Below are positions 23,487 to 33,966 of a stretch of 64,000 nucleotides of DNA, piece by piece. Under the pieces are notes generated by a model that was given only the letters and a program-made list of their open reading frames with translations, was not told the origin of the DNA and made no database searches. The first letter of the stretch is position 1, and the number at the start of each line of letters is the position of its first letter. The stretch covers positions 19,437,300 through 19,501,299 of the forward strand of contig CM042558.1 of the NCBI GenBank assembly GCA_023630585.1, written 5' to 3'. Source of the stretch: Cranoglanis bouderius (lineage: Eukaryota > Chordata > Actinopteri > Siluriformes > Cranoglanididae). A program made the translations under genes and the position numbers.

Positions 23487-23900
23487 TAGTTCAAGTTCAG
23501 TTTATCTGTATAGCGCTTTTAACAATGTTCATTGTCCCAAAGCAGCTTTACAGAAATATATAAACTCAGGATATAGATTTTAAATGTATGAATTTATCCC
23601 TAATGAGCAGCCAGAGGTGACGGTGGTGAGGAAAAACTCCCTGAGACCATATGAGGAGGAAACCTTGAGAGGAACCAGACTCAAAAGGGAACCCATCCTC
23701 ATCTGGGTGACACCGGATAGTGCGATTATAAATAAATAAATCCCTTCTATAAATGTACCAGTACCACACGGTCAGATAGCAGTTGTGAGAGCATGAAAAA
23801 TTCATTACAGTTTTTATATGAAGTCAGTTTTGTTGAACTTCTCCACTGTAATCTCAATGATCTTCAGGCTGCACCGTGTGGGGCCTCAGCAGCATCATGT
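23487..23900. repeat. Teleost dispersed repeat (TATAGCGCTTTTAACAATG family)
   Basis: The sequence TTTATCTGTATAGCGCTTTT, then CATTGTCCCAAAGCAGCTTTACAG, GGTGAGGAAAAACTCCCTGA and GAGGAACCAGACTCAAAAGGGAACCCATCCTCAT, is a widespread interspersed repeat in fish genomes (recalled, not searched). The apparent minus-strand frame at 23566-23805 is a by-product. Right boundary uncertain. Confidence 0.6.
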
Positions 23901-25786
23901 GACTTCAACTGATGAGATCTCCAACCAGAAGTAGGGCATCAGGATGGATCGGGCAGGTCCAGAGAGCAGAAGGGGTCGGGATCACTGGCATGTCAGGAGT
24001 ATCATGTGAAGCTCGACAGAAGGGGAGAGAGGGAGAGAGAGAGAGAGAGAGATTATTAGGTGCTTATTGTCCTGTAATGGTTAAGGACAGTGTACTCTGT
24101 GTGAGTGAAAGCAGGGACTCCTGTAGGACTACACACTAGTCAGTGTGTCCCAGTACCTGCGTACTCTTTCACCACACCCTCAAAACTATGTCCTTTTTCT
24201 TCAGAAACTGAGAACATACGTTTTGTGAATAGTGTAAGTAGGCGAATTGGGACGCGGCAAAAGTGATCAAAGTTTTCGGAAACAGGATGTAATTACTGCA
24301 GGATCGCTATAACACCAGAACGTGACGGTGTGCCGCCGGTTACGAAGATGCAATGCTAGTCCGCTCATATTGCGAGATCTCGGACAGGAACTTTTGTTAT
24401 GAGGAAAATAAGCTAAAATATACTGATATCATGGCCTTTCTGTAATGATGTAGATGTTTTATTTTATTTCAGTACTCTATTTCAGCTCTATGAAGACTGA
24501 GGATGATCATCAGCGAGCGTTGTTTTAATTAAAATATAAAATATGTGTGTTTTACCAAAAGCAGGTGGTGATGTAGTAATAACACTAGGCATGACTCGAG
24601 TTGTTAAAGCCTTTATTTCTTTTAGCTGCTTATCCTGGCTTAGTTCAATGACTTGAGTTATGTGAGAGCGGTTAGTAAAGCTCCAGTCTCACGGAAACAC
24701 GTCTTTTTGCCAAACGGCACTGTTAGACGTGCTACGTGTAGAGCTGTCGTTGATGCTGGAGATGTTCATTTGCAGCCGGTGAGCTTTACAGCTGTAATCT
24801 GGATTTCAGCCGGTATCATTTCACTGCCTTTTTTCCCTTTCTCTCGTGAGTGTCTGTGGTCATTACGACACAAATCCAGACCAGGCCTGGGATTTTAATT
24901 TAAACTGGAGGTTCTCAGACTTCTTGTAGCGGCAGCAGCCCTTTAACTGTAAAATAAATTCCAGTGAAATTCCTCAGAACATATTTATTTTATAATCCAA
25001 AATATCGCGCTGGGTATTTAAATGTGTGCACTGAAAAAGCATTTGTCTTGTTTATTAGAGCCGTAGAGCTTTTCATTCCTGATCTTTCTACAGACACATA
25101 ACGGTTTGTCCAACTCGACACGACTTATAGGGCTTGGACTCGTTTTTATTTTTTATTTTTGAAGTATTGTGGTTTGATTTAAACCCATCTAATAGCTCTG
25201 GTAGGATGGTAGGATTTCATTTCCACCACTCACTCGCAGCTTCAGCATAACAAAGCACTGCCTACACACAAAGACCAAATCTAGAACCCTTACAGGTTCT
25301 CCGGTTATCACGCTGGAGGAATTCTTAAAGGTTTGATGTAGAGCCCTATGACGGAGATATCAGAAAGAGTTCTTAAAAAACAAAAACAAAAACTTTTTTT
25401 TGTTTTCTCTTTTGATATTTAACCCGGTTGTTTGTTTGTTTATGTGTCAGGGGGTCTGTAATAAACACAAACCGCGTATTACTGTGACCGGAGAGGTTTT
25501 AGCGAGCATTCACAAACAATAATTAAGTTCTTCATGAGGATCTGCGCTTCAGTGGAAGTGTTTATTTCCCACAATCCTTTGCCTTATTTACAGCGTGGTG
25601 TCTGGTGTCACCTTTACTGTTTTACGTCCGCTCAGAAATAAACTTTATTCTGGAGTGTCATCCTTTCCTGTCACAGACGTTCTTTATTTTACGTGCATCG
25701 TTAACCGTATATGATTAGTCTGGCATGTTCATACGCTATATACGGCGAAAAGTATGTGCACCCCTCACCATTACAATCATAGAGTC
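23901..25786. other. szrd1-necap2 intergenic DNA
   Basis: A (GA)n tract lies at 24028-24052 and a diverged copy of the AGGGTTC-type repeat at 25287-25375. No exon was recognised. In particular no EF-hand or SPATA21-like exon was seen, although SPATA21 lies in this interval in human. Confidence 0.55.
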
Positions 25787-26246
25787 GTGTGAAAAAATAA
25801 GTACACCCCGTAGAATTGTTTTCTTCTCCATATTTGGACAAGCAAACGTTTGATCTTCTTTGAAACCGTGCCTGTTGGTAAAGTTGATACACTTGAGGTG
25901 ACGTCATGCCAAGATCTACAGAGTTCTGTAAGGCCTTCAGAGAAAAGGTTGTGGATGCCTGTGAGTCTGGGAAGGGATCTCCAAATTATTTGAAATTCAT
26001 CATTCCACTGTAAGGAAAATAATCTCCAAATGGCGCAGATTTCAGACCACTGCCGATTTTGTCCGGGACTGTCCGTCCCAGCGAATTCGGCCCGAGAGCA
26101 GACCGTCTGGTGCAAAAAGAAGTCTCCAAGAGCCCCAAAATTTTATCGCAGGATCTGCATGCTTCTACAATCAGCAATTATGCAAAACAAGAAGTTATTT
26201 CTGCTAAAGGGGGCAATACTACCCAAGGGTGTACTTACTTTTTCAC
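25787..26246 (+). mobile_element. Internally deleted Tc1/mariner relic
   Basis: Terminal inverted repeats GTGTGAAAAAATAAGTACACCCC (25787-25809) and GGGTGTACTTACTTTTTCAC (26227-26246) face each other. Between them only the N-terminal transposase region survives: MPRSTEFCKAFREKVVDACES from 25906, then remnants of the DNA-binding domain (SEFGPRADRLVQKEVSKSPKI) after a frameshift. The whole catalytic domain is deleted, so this is a short non-autonomous-type derivative, about 0.3 kb upstream of necap2. Confidence 0.8.
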
Positions 26247-26479
26247 AGAATATCATATCTATTGATATTTCTGTTGAATAAATTAATATTATTTTTAGAT
26301 TTTTTCATGCATTATTTCCGACCAGGGCTCAATCCCAAATGGAAATAAAGTGCACTACACAGGGCCGCTTTTATAACCACAGTTAATTCCCTGCGTAGGG
26401 AACCTATATAGGCAGTAGGAAGATATTTCAGACGCAGCCCTGTGACTTTTATTTTGTACTTTCTGGCACTCGGTGTTAG

Positions 26480-26489
26480 ACCGGAAGTG
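26480..26489. promoter_or_regulatory. necap2: ETS-type motif in the necap2 promoter
   Basis: ACCGGAAGTG lies 65 bp before the necap2 start codon, a usual position for a GABPA/ELK-type site in a housekeeping promoter. Motif match only. Confidence 0.5.
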
Positions 26490-26553
26490 CCCAGCAGACT
26501 TCCTCGCTGTTGTTGCTCAGGTGAGCTCACTGAAAGTTTGTGTAAACAGCAGG

Positions 26554-27972
26554 ATGGCGGACGACACGTACGAGTCGATTATCTGCGTTAAACCGGAGGT
26601 TCATGTGTACAAGATTCCTCCACGGGCTTCTAATCGGGGATATCGGTGAGTATAACGAATCGGAACAACTTTTTTAACGGTACTTTTCCCACCCAAACCG
26701 GGGATCTCCAGCACGGTTATACGGATGTGAAAGTTCCGGGAAGATCATACATATGCTAATTCATCGAGTAATAAAACGCAGTGATTGGGTCGCTCTGCCA
26801 CAGTATACAAGACACATTTGCATAAAGGTATACTTCTAATACAAGCGCGCGAATTAAACTGCTCGTGACGGGAGTTCCCCCCCCCCCCAAGAGTTGTGCT
26901 AGCTTGTTGCTAATTACCGTGTTTAAGGCAAGAGGTGTCGAAGTCGGGTTTTTAAAAGTTTTTTTTTTAATCACCTTTATTTTGTGTGTCGACGCGAGTA
27001 TTTCGTTTTGAACGTTAACTAAAAATATCCGTGTAAAAATACTAATTAATCTGAGGTGAAATCGGGAACTGACGGTTAATGGCACGAGACCTGACGGGTA
27101 CGGTGGCCCGGATGTACAGTGTGGAGGCGCCGACATGAAACCCGTTTACTAATGTTTAATAATATTAATTAACAGCACACTAAAAGCTAACCGAGGTGCT
27201 TTATGTATTTACTTTATGACTAGTCCTATCGCTGACACTAACTTAAATATTATATGATCACGTGACGCAAACATCCGGCTTCGTAGGTTGGGGAAAAAAA
27301 AGTCATCGTGCCATCTCTAATTATTAGTAATATATGCACCTGAAGTGAAACTGTTGTCATGTATAAGGAAATTAATCGCCTCTGTTTATCTTCCTCAGGA
27401 TTATATGCGAGTCCAAACGAACATTTAATTGACATTATTGCTGCATATAGTCACTGCATGAGATAATCAGTCGATCTCGAAAGAAGCCTTGTCATGACGT
27501 AACAAATCCAAAGGTTGACTTGACTGTGAATTTAAAGCAGCAGTATGCGACTCTTTGGGTTTTGGAAATATGTCTGATGGAAACGCTTATCTCAGACAAG
27601 CTGCATTAAAACATCGGTTTTTGTAGCGTCGGTTAAACGTCATGACCGTAAGTGGTGAGTTACGACGCGTTTATGAAGTGTTCAGATCCCAAGTGACGAG
27701 TGAGTCCGTCAGTCTGAACCGACGGCTCTCTCTAGAATAAGCTTACACTTTACTGGATGACTCTCAACAGTGCAAGAGTGCAGGTTCTACTGTACTGACT
27801 TAATCATTAACATTTAATACAAAGTCACATACTGCCGCTTTAATGTAATTAGTGTGTAAATTGTATCATGCAGTGCTGCTGACTGGAAGCTGGACGAGCC
27901 GGCCTGGACCGGCCGCATGAAGATCACGGCAAAGGCCAAAATCGCATTTATCAAGCTGGAGGACAGGAACAC

Positions 27973-28006
<34 letters not shown>

Positions 28007-28073
28007 CTGGGAGTTCTCATGTGTCTGTGTCTTTGTGAGTGTGTTTCTAAATCAGTTGTCTGCCCAGGTACTG

Positions 28074-28119
<46 letters not shown>

Positions 28120-28281
28120 TGTGTGTGCGCGCGTGTGTGTGTGTGCAGGTGAGCTGTTTGCGCAGGCTCCAGTAGATCAGTACCCCGGTGCGTCTGTAGA
28201 GGCCGTCACAGATTCCAGTCGCTATTTTGTGATCAAGATCGAAGATGGGAACGGTAATAACACGATTATTAATGTGTGTTG

Positions 28282-28320
<39 letters not shown>

Positions 28321-31300
28321 AATCTTTGTGATTACTGACATTTGTCATCAACTAGTTGAAAATTTACACACTTATTGTGAGCATTATTATTCACGAGTTT
28401 TTTTAATCACACCACAACTCACTTTCTCCCTTTCTTGTTCTTTCCATCCCTCTCTTCACTTCCACTCGTGACTTTCTAATGGTTACGTTTTCGAAATATT
28501 TTAGGATGAAAGTATCTCTCGGTCTTTTTCTCCACTGTTAGTTCAGTGAACTTGGGACTCAGTGTCCTCAGTAGATATTATAACACTCTGTATGATTCAT
28601 TAAGCCATTGTTGTTGTTGTTGTTTTGTTGTTACAGTGTAATGAACATCGTCTTGTTGTGTTTGTTTTTCAGGACGACACGCGTTCATCGGGCTCGGCTT
28701 CGCGGATCGCGGAGACTCGTTCGACTTTAACGTGGCCCTGCAGGATCATTTTAAGTGAGTCGATGCGACAGTACGGCGTGTTAAACACACACCACGGCCT
28801 TTTATACTAGAAGGGGAAAGGAACTCTGACTGACCGACTTGTTAAATCGTTTTAAGGACTGAGCAGCAGACAGGAACGCTACACCGCTTCCTTTTCCACC
28901 GTGTTGTTAAGAAAACAAAGCGATATAGTCTTTGCCTCTCAGTGAAATAGCTTCACTGGTTATTAGTGGCATGATTAAAAACAAACGATGCTTCCACCTC
29001 CCATTTGCTCACACGTCTCTTTCCCAGCCAATCACAGTGGAGGTGGGCGGAGTTCACATGCGTCAGGTTGGGAGGGTGACCATGTACATGCACACATTCT
29101 CAGTGTCACCCCTTCTGCCTGCGAGATGTGTGTCAGCATCTTTCTGTGGCGGCTCCGCCCATGATGACATCACTGTGTCCAGTGGCAAATGGTGTTCTTT
29201 AAAGCGAGGTGTTGGACAGGTTTGACTTGTGTGACTAATTCTCTCTCTGTGTCTCTAAGGTGGGTGAAACAGGAAGGTGAACTGGCCAAGCAGGAAGCCA
29301 ATCCGAGCACAGCTCCTAAACTGGACCTCGGCTTTAAAGAGGGACAAACCATCAAGATCAGCCTTGGGGTGAGAGAGAGAGAGAGAGAGAGAGATCGAGA
29401 CAGAGCATGATATAAATCCAAATCTAAATGTAAAAATGAATTAAGTACTGATGATGCATCCAGTCCTTACTAGTTTATTGATGTCTTATGACAACTTTTA
29501 ATTATTAATCGATTTTAATTGTTTTCTAAAACTAAATCTAGAAATATTCTTTCAAATTGGCTACAAAAATCACCCAAAACAACTTTCATAGAACTGTCAC
29601 ATTAACACTGACCAGAGATCCGAGAGAGGCGGTCTGGCCAAATCCCAATTTATACGCAGGACTGTTAAACACTTTTACACAGAAATATTACACGCTTGTA
29701 TACAGAACTATTACACGGTTATAAACAGAACTATTACACGGTTATAAACAGAACTATTACACGGTTATAAACAGAACTATTACACAGTTATAAACAGAAC
29801 TATTACACAGTTATAAACAGAACTATTACACAGTTATAAACAGAATTATTACATGGTTATAAACATAACTATTACACGCTTGTATACAGAACTATTACAT
29901 TGTTATAAACAGAACTATTACACGGTTATAAACATAACTATTACACGCTTGTATACAGAACTATTACACTGTTATAAACAGAACTATTACACGGTTATAA
30001 ACAGAACTATTACACGGTTATAAACAGAACTATTACACGGTTATAAACAGAACTATTACACGCTTGTATACAGAACTATTACACGGTTATAAACAGAACT
30101 ATTACACGGTTATAAACATAACTATTACACGGTTATAAACAGAACTATTACACGGTTATAAACAGAACTATTACACGCTTGTATACAGAACTATTACACT
30201 GTTATAAACAGAACTATTATACGGTTATAAACATAACTATTACAGGCTTGTATACAGAATTATTACACTGTTATAAACAGAACTATTACACGCTTGTATA
30301 CAGAACTATTACACGCTTGTATACAGAACTATTACACGGTTATAAACAGAACTATTACACGGTTATAAACAGAACTATTACACGGTTATAAACAGAACTA
30401 TTACACGCTTGTATACAGAACTATTACACGCTTGTATACAGAACTATTACACGGTTATAAACAGAACTATTACACGCTTGTATACAGAACTATTACACTG
30501 TTATAAACAACTATTACACGGTTATAAACAGAACTATTACACGGTTATAAACATAACTATTACACGCTTGTATACAGAACTATTACACTGTTATAAACAG
30601 AACTATTACACGCTTGTATACAGAATTATTACACTGTTATAAACAGAACTATTACACGCTTGTATACAGAACTATTACACGCTTGTATACAGAACTATTA
30701 CACGGTTATAAACAGAACTATTACACGCTTGTATACAGAACTATTACACGGTTATAAACAGAACTATTACACGGTTATAAACAGAACTATTACACGGTTA
30801 TAAACAGAACTATTACACGGTTATAAACAGAACTATTACACGGTTATAAACAGAACTATTACACGGTTATAAACAGAACTATTAAACGGTTATAAACAGA
30901 ACACACGGTTATAAACAGAACTATTACACGGTTATAAACAGAACTATTACACGCTTGTATACAGAACTATTACACGGTTATAAACAGAACTATTACACGG
31001 TTATAAACAGAACTATTACACGGTTATAAACAGAACTATTACACGGTTATAAACAGAACACTTATACAGTTATAAACAGAACTATCACATGGATATCGTG
31101 AACCTGAGTGCCTAATACGTTTCCCTCTTGATGTCTCAGAACATAAAGAAGAAGGACACAGCGGGTGTTAAATCTCGTCCCGCTGGCGCTGGGGGTCTGC
31201 TCCCGCCTCCTCCTGGCGGGAAAAGTGGTGGACTCCTCTCTCCTCCTCCTGGCTCCGCCCACCAGGCGGTTACACCCTCTCAACAGAGCACAGGTAATAT

Positions 31301-31488
31301 TCATAAAGGATATTTTATATATTTGAGGTTAAAGTATGTCCTCTCGCACGCTCTAATGAGACTAATGAATAAGAGATCTCTGAGTATACTTGTGAGTTTT
31401 GGATATTACCCTAATATTCAGTATTTCAGATTTTCTTATCCACAGAGGGATAAGACTGAACGGCCCTGATCTACACCGTCATAGTGAT

Positions 31489-31546
<58 letters not shown>

Positions 31547-32123
31547 GGGACATTGCTGGATTTTGGAGCTTCTGCTCCTCAAACTCAGGCGTCTCAGGAC
31601 ATGTGGGGGGATTTCACTGCTGCTGGATCAGGGTCAGTATCAGCACCCCAGGGTGAGGGAGGGAGGGAGGGAGGAAGTGTGTGAGGGAGGAGTGTGAGCA
31701 AGTTTTGTTTTCATTAGTTTTAATGAAGGTTTACTGAGATAGCTTCCTATGTTTTAATAATGTTTATATACTTAATAACTTATGCCACTTTTTTTTTTTT
31801 AATAAAATGGCTGAAGCAGATTTAGTACACTGACCAAATTAAAAATGACTAAATAGAGATATAACTTCTGGGATTAAGTTTGAGAAGGGCTGATTTGGTG
31901 ATGATGATGATGATGATGATTATTATTATTATTATTATTATGGCAAGAGTATCAGTAGTTGAAGAAATGTTTCCTTTTATCTGTTAATTTCAGAGCAAGT
32001 TGATGAGTGTTTTTTCATCGTCAGTGTCGTGGATGTTTTGTGCTAATTGTAAACATCAAACATTTTTATAATAAATCTATAAGAAATATCCCTTATTATT
32101 ATAATTACAAATTATAAATATCA

Positions 32124-32175
<52 letters not shown>

Positions 32176-32219
32176 GCACAACTCAGGAAAGTGTGAAACC
32201 AGGATGGGTGCAGTTTTGA
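26554..32219 (+). CDS. necap2: Adaptin ear-binding coat-associated protein 2 (NECAP2)
   Basis: Eight exons: 26554-26645, 27874-27974, 28149-28253, 28673-28754, 29260-29368, 31140-31293, 31548-31632 and 32177-32219 (TGA). The joined frame gives 256 aa (human NECAP2, 263). The N-terminal PHear domain (about residues 1-130) is clear: ESIICVKPEVHVYKIPPR, AADWKLDEPAWTGRMKI, ELFAQAPVDQYPG, YFVIKIEDGNGRHAFIGLGF and DFNVALQDHFKWVKQ. The Pro/Gly-rich tail carries WGDF, a WxxF motif, and ends in WVQF, the adaptin-ear ligand of the family. NECAP proteins act with AP-1/AP-2 in clathrin coats; NECAP2 is linked to endosomal recycling. The donor of exon 7 (GG|GTCAGT) was chosen because only it keeps the frame to WVQF; a stronger-looking GTGAGG 19 nt further on would end the protein early. 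The ATG context (CAGGATGGCG) is good. Confidence 0.95.
27976..28320. repeat. necap2: (TG)n microsatellites flanking necap2 exon 3
   Basis: TG tracts run at 27975-28005 (beginning at the exon 2 donor), 28077-28146 (ending at the exon 3 acceptor TGTGCAG) and 28286-28318 (just after the exon 3 donor). Confidence 0.85.
29693..31088. repeat. necap2: 23-bp minisatellite of two alternating unit types in necap2 intron 5
   Basis: About 60 tandem 23-bp units, nearly filling intron 5 (29369-31139). Type A is CGGTTATAAACAGAACTATTACA and type B is CGCTTGTATACAGAACTATTACA. They differ only in the first half and are interspersed, often as A-B or A-A-B runs. Two deletion variants occur (about 30500-30515 and 30890-30910). 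The open frames across it arise because no stop appears in one 69-bp phase; they are not genes. Confidence 0.92.
31488..31547. repeat. necap2: (CT)n tract serving as the necap2 exon 7 polypyrimidine tract
   Basis: A CT repeat of about 55 bp runs directly into TGCAG|GGACATTG, the acceptor of exon 7. A second tract at 32125-32176 does the same for exon 8 (CTGCAG|CACAAC). Confidence 0.85.
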
Positions 32220-32389
32220 TTGTGTAAACGGGTACGCACGAGTGTGTGTGTGTGTGTGTGTGAGGGCAGGAAGATACACAACCACACACACATACACAAG
32301 GACACACCCAGTTTGCCCTCAGAGCAGGGTGGATGAAAAGCTGGAGAGAAAGCACTGAACGAAATCTGAGATATGTCTTTCTCTCCCTT

Positions 32390-32428
<39 letters not shown>

Positions 32429-33331
32429 GTGAGTTGTGTCACGTGCACACGCTTGTACGTTTTGAGCTCACTGAGAACAGAGCGAGAGTCCACATTCCAA
32501 TTTTGTGTTTAGGAAAGTATTCTTGAAATGTTTATTTGTTTTTGTTTCTCGTGCAGTTGGATCTGCTTTTATCTTTTATCTGTCGCTTTCTTTTTTTTTC
32601 CCCCTTCATTAACGAACACGTCGCTTATTTTTACAGAGCAGCCCAGGCTTATACAGTTATGAAAATACTTGACCTCATGACCTGTCCTTCATCATGTTGC
32701 TTTGGACGTGTCGCTGTTCATTTCCCTGTGTGTTTGCAAAGCCTTTGTGGGGGGTTTTTATACGCTAGCTCACTGATCTGAATCGTTTTATTTTGGGCCC
32801 ATGAAGGAACCCTTGATTTAAAAAAGAAAAGAAAAGAAAGAAAGAAAAACAAAAATGTAAAACTAATGTTTCAAGCAGCGGTTTGTACAAAAATGAAATC
32901 TTTTACACACAGTGGAGACATGTTTGGTGTCTGTGATGTTTTAGCATTTTGCAGACTTCGACACTTTAAACCGGAGGCTATAGACTTTCATTTCATGCTG
33001 GCTACGTGCTAGCCTCGTAGTGCATAACTAAAGGAGCAAACCTCAGAATTCAGACACTAAACATGTCCTGGAGCAGATTTCTGGCAGAATGAAGCTCGAA
33101 CCGGTGTTATTTCTTATCTCTCCGAATGAATTCAGTTAGAAGTCGTCTGTTAATGTCAGTGCAGATTTTATTATTTCCCCTACAAACACACACACACACA
33201 CACACACGTACACAAACATGTTCTGGAATCACTTTCTCTACTGTGATAGCATTTAAGTGCTTAATCTGTTCCCAAGTGCCTTTAATTATAGAAACACATG
33301 TATAAAATGTAAAGCAACACTTTCATTTGTA
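32220..33331 (+). other. necap2: necap2 3' untranslated region
   Basis: From the stop codon to the AATAAA at 33332-33337, the stretch carries short (TG)n and (CA)n tracts (32243-32262, 32396-32426, 33186-33207) and no other gene. The open frame at 32077-32493 on the other strand is repeat-derived. Confidence 0.55.
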
Positions 33332-33337
33332 AATAAA
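33332..33337 (+). terminator. necap2: Candidate necap2 polyadenylation signal
   Basis: AATAAA is followed 5 bases later by a T-rich run and TTTTCTGTCACTTG, a typical downstream element. It lies about 1.1 kb after the stop. Confidence 0.5.
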
Positions 33338-33966
33338 ATCTTTTTTTTTTTCCTCTTTTCTGTCACTTGTTAGTCATGTGTTTGATCTCTTCTTGAAAGA
33401 TGGTTCAGGCTGGTTAGTTATACGTTCGGATCGCGTTCGGATCAGCGTTCTGAAGAAGGAACATTAACGCAGGATGACCGGGATATGATCCATAATGACG
33501 CGGTGCTTGTGCACGAGCAGCTCTGTCACGCTCCGTGAAAGGCGACACGGCTGTGTTAGTCAGTGAAGACGGCCCGTTTGGCAAATACGTCCGTCGCTCA
33601 TTCCTCCTGCCTCTCATCCTCTCATCGCTTCCTCAGTAGGAGGAGCTGATGACTGAGGAGAGCAAATGAGGAGGCTTCATGAAAACACGGGAGCGCCCAT
33701 CATGCAGGTCCTCAGGCGAGATATGACGCAGATTTCACCCCAGGACTTGTTGAGGTCTTAAAATATACAAAACTAGCAATAAAAATGTAGCTATATATAT
33801 ATATATATATATATAAAGGTTGCCATCTTGCTGATCTCTGTGTGACGTGTGATTAATTTCAGACAAGAAAATTGAACTGGTGGAAACAAGGTGTTCAATA
33901 ATAAATGCGACATGGAGTAGGATTAAAAAGGGTTTAATAATTAGGAAGAAAAAAAATAAAAAAACA
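33338..33966. other. Convergent spacer between necap2 and the Myb/SANT gene
   Basis: This is about 0.6 kb without recognised coding sequence. It holds (TA)n at 33792-33816 and a plus-strand TTTAAT at 33933-33938 (ATTAAA in the minus sense), about 29 nt after the stop of the Myb/SANT gene. That could be its polyadenylation signal only if the 3' UTR is very short. Confidence 0.4.

Noticed and set aside
23566..23805. 79-codon minus-strand frame
   Set aside because: It lies inside a dispersed fish repeat and is a frequent by-product of that family.
29693..31088. Possible CRISPR array
   Set aside because: Units are contiguous 23-bp tandem copies without unique spacers, in a vertebrate intron. 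It is a minisatellite.
33414..33617. 67-codon minus-strand frame between necap2 and the Myb/SANT gene
   Set aside because: No recognisable similarity, no splice partners and no conserved motif.
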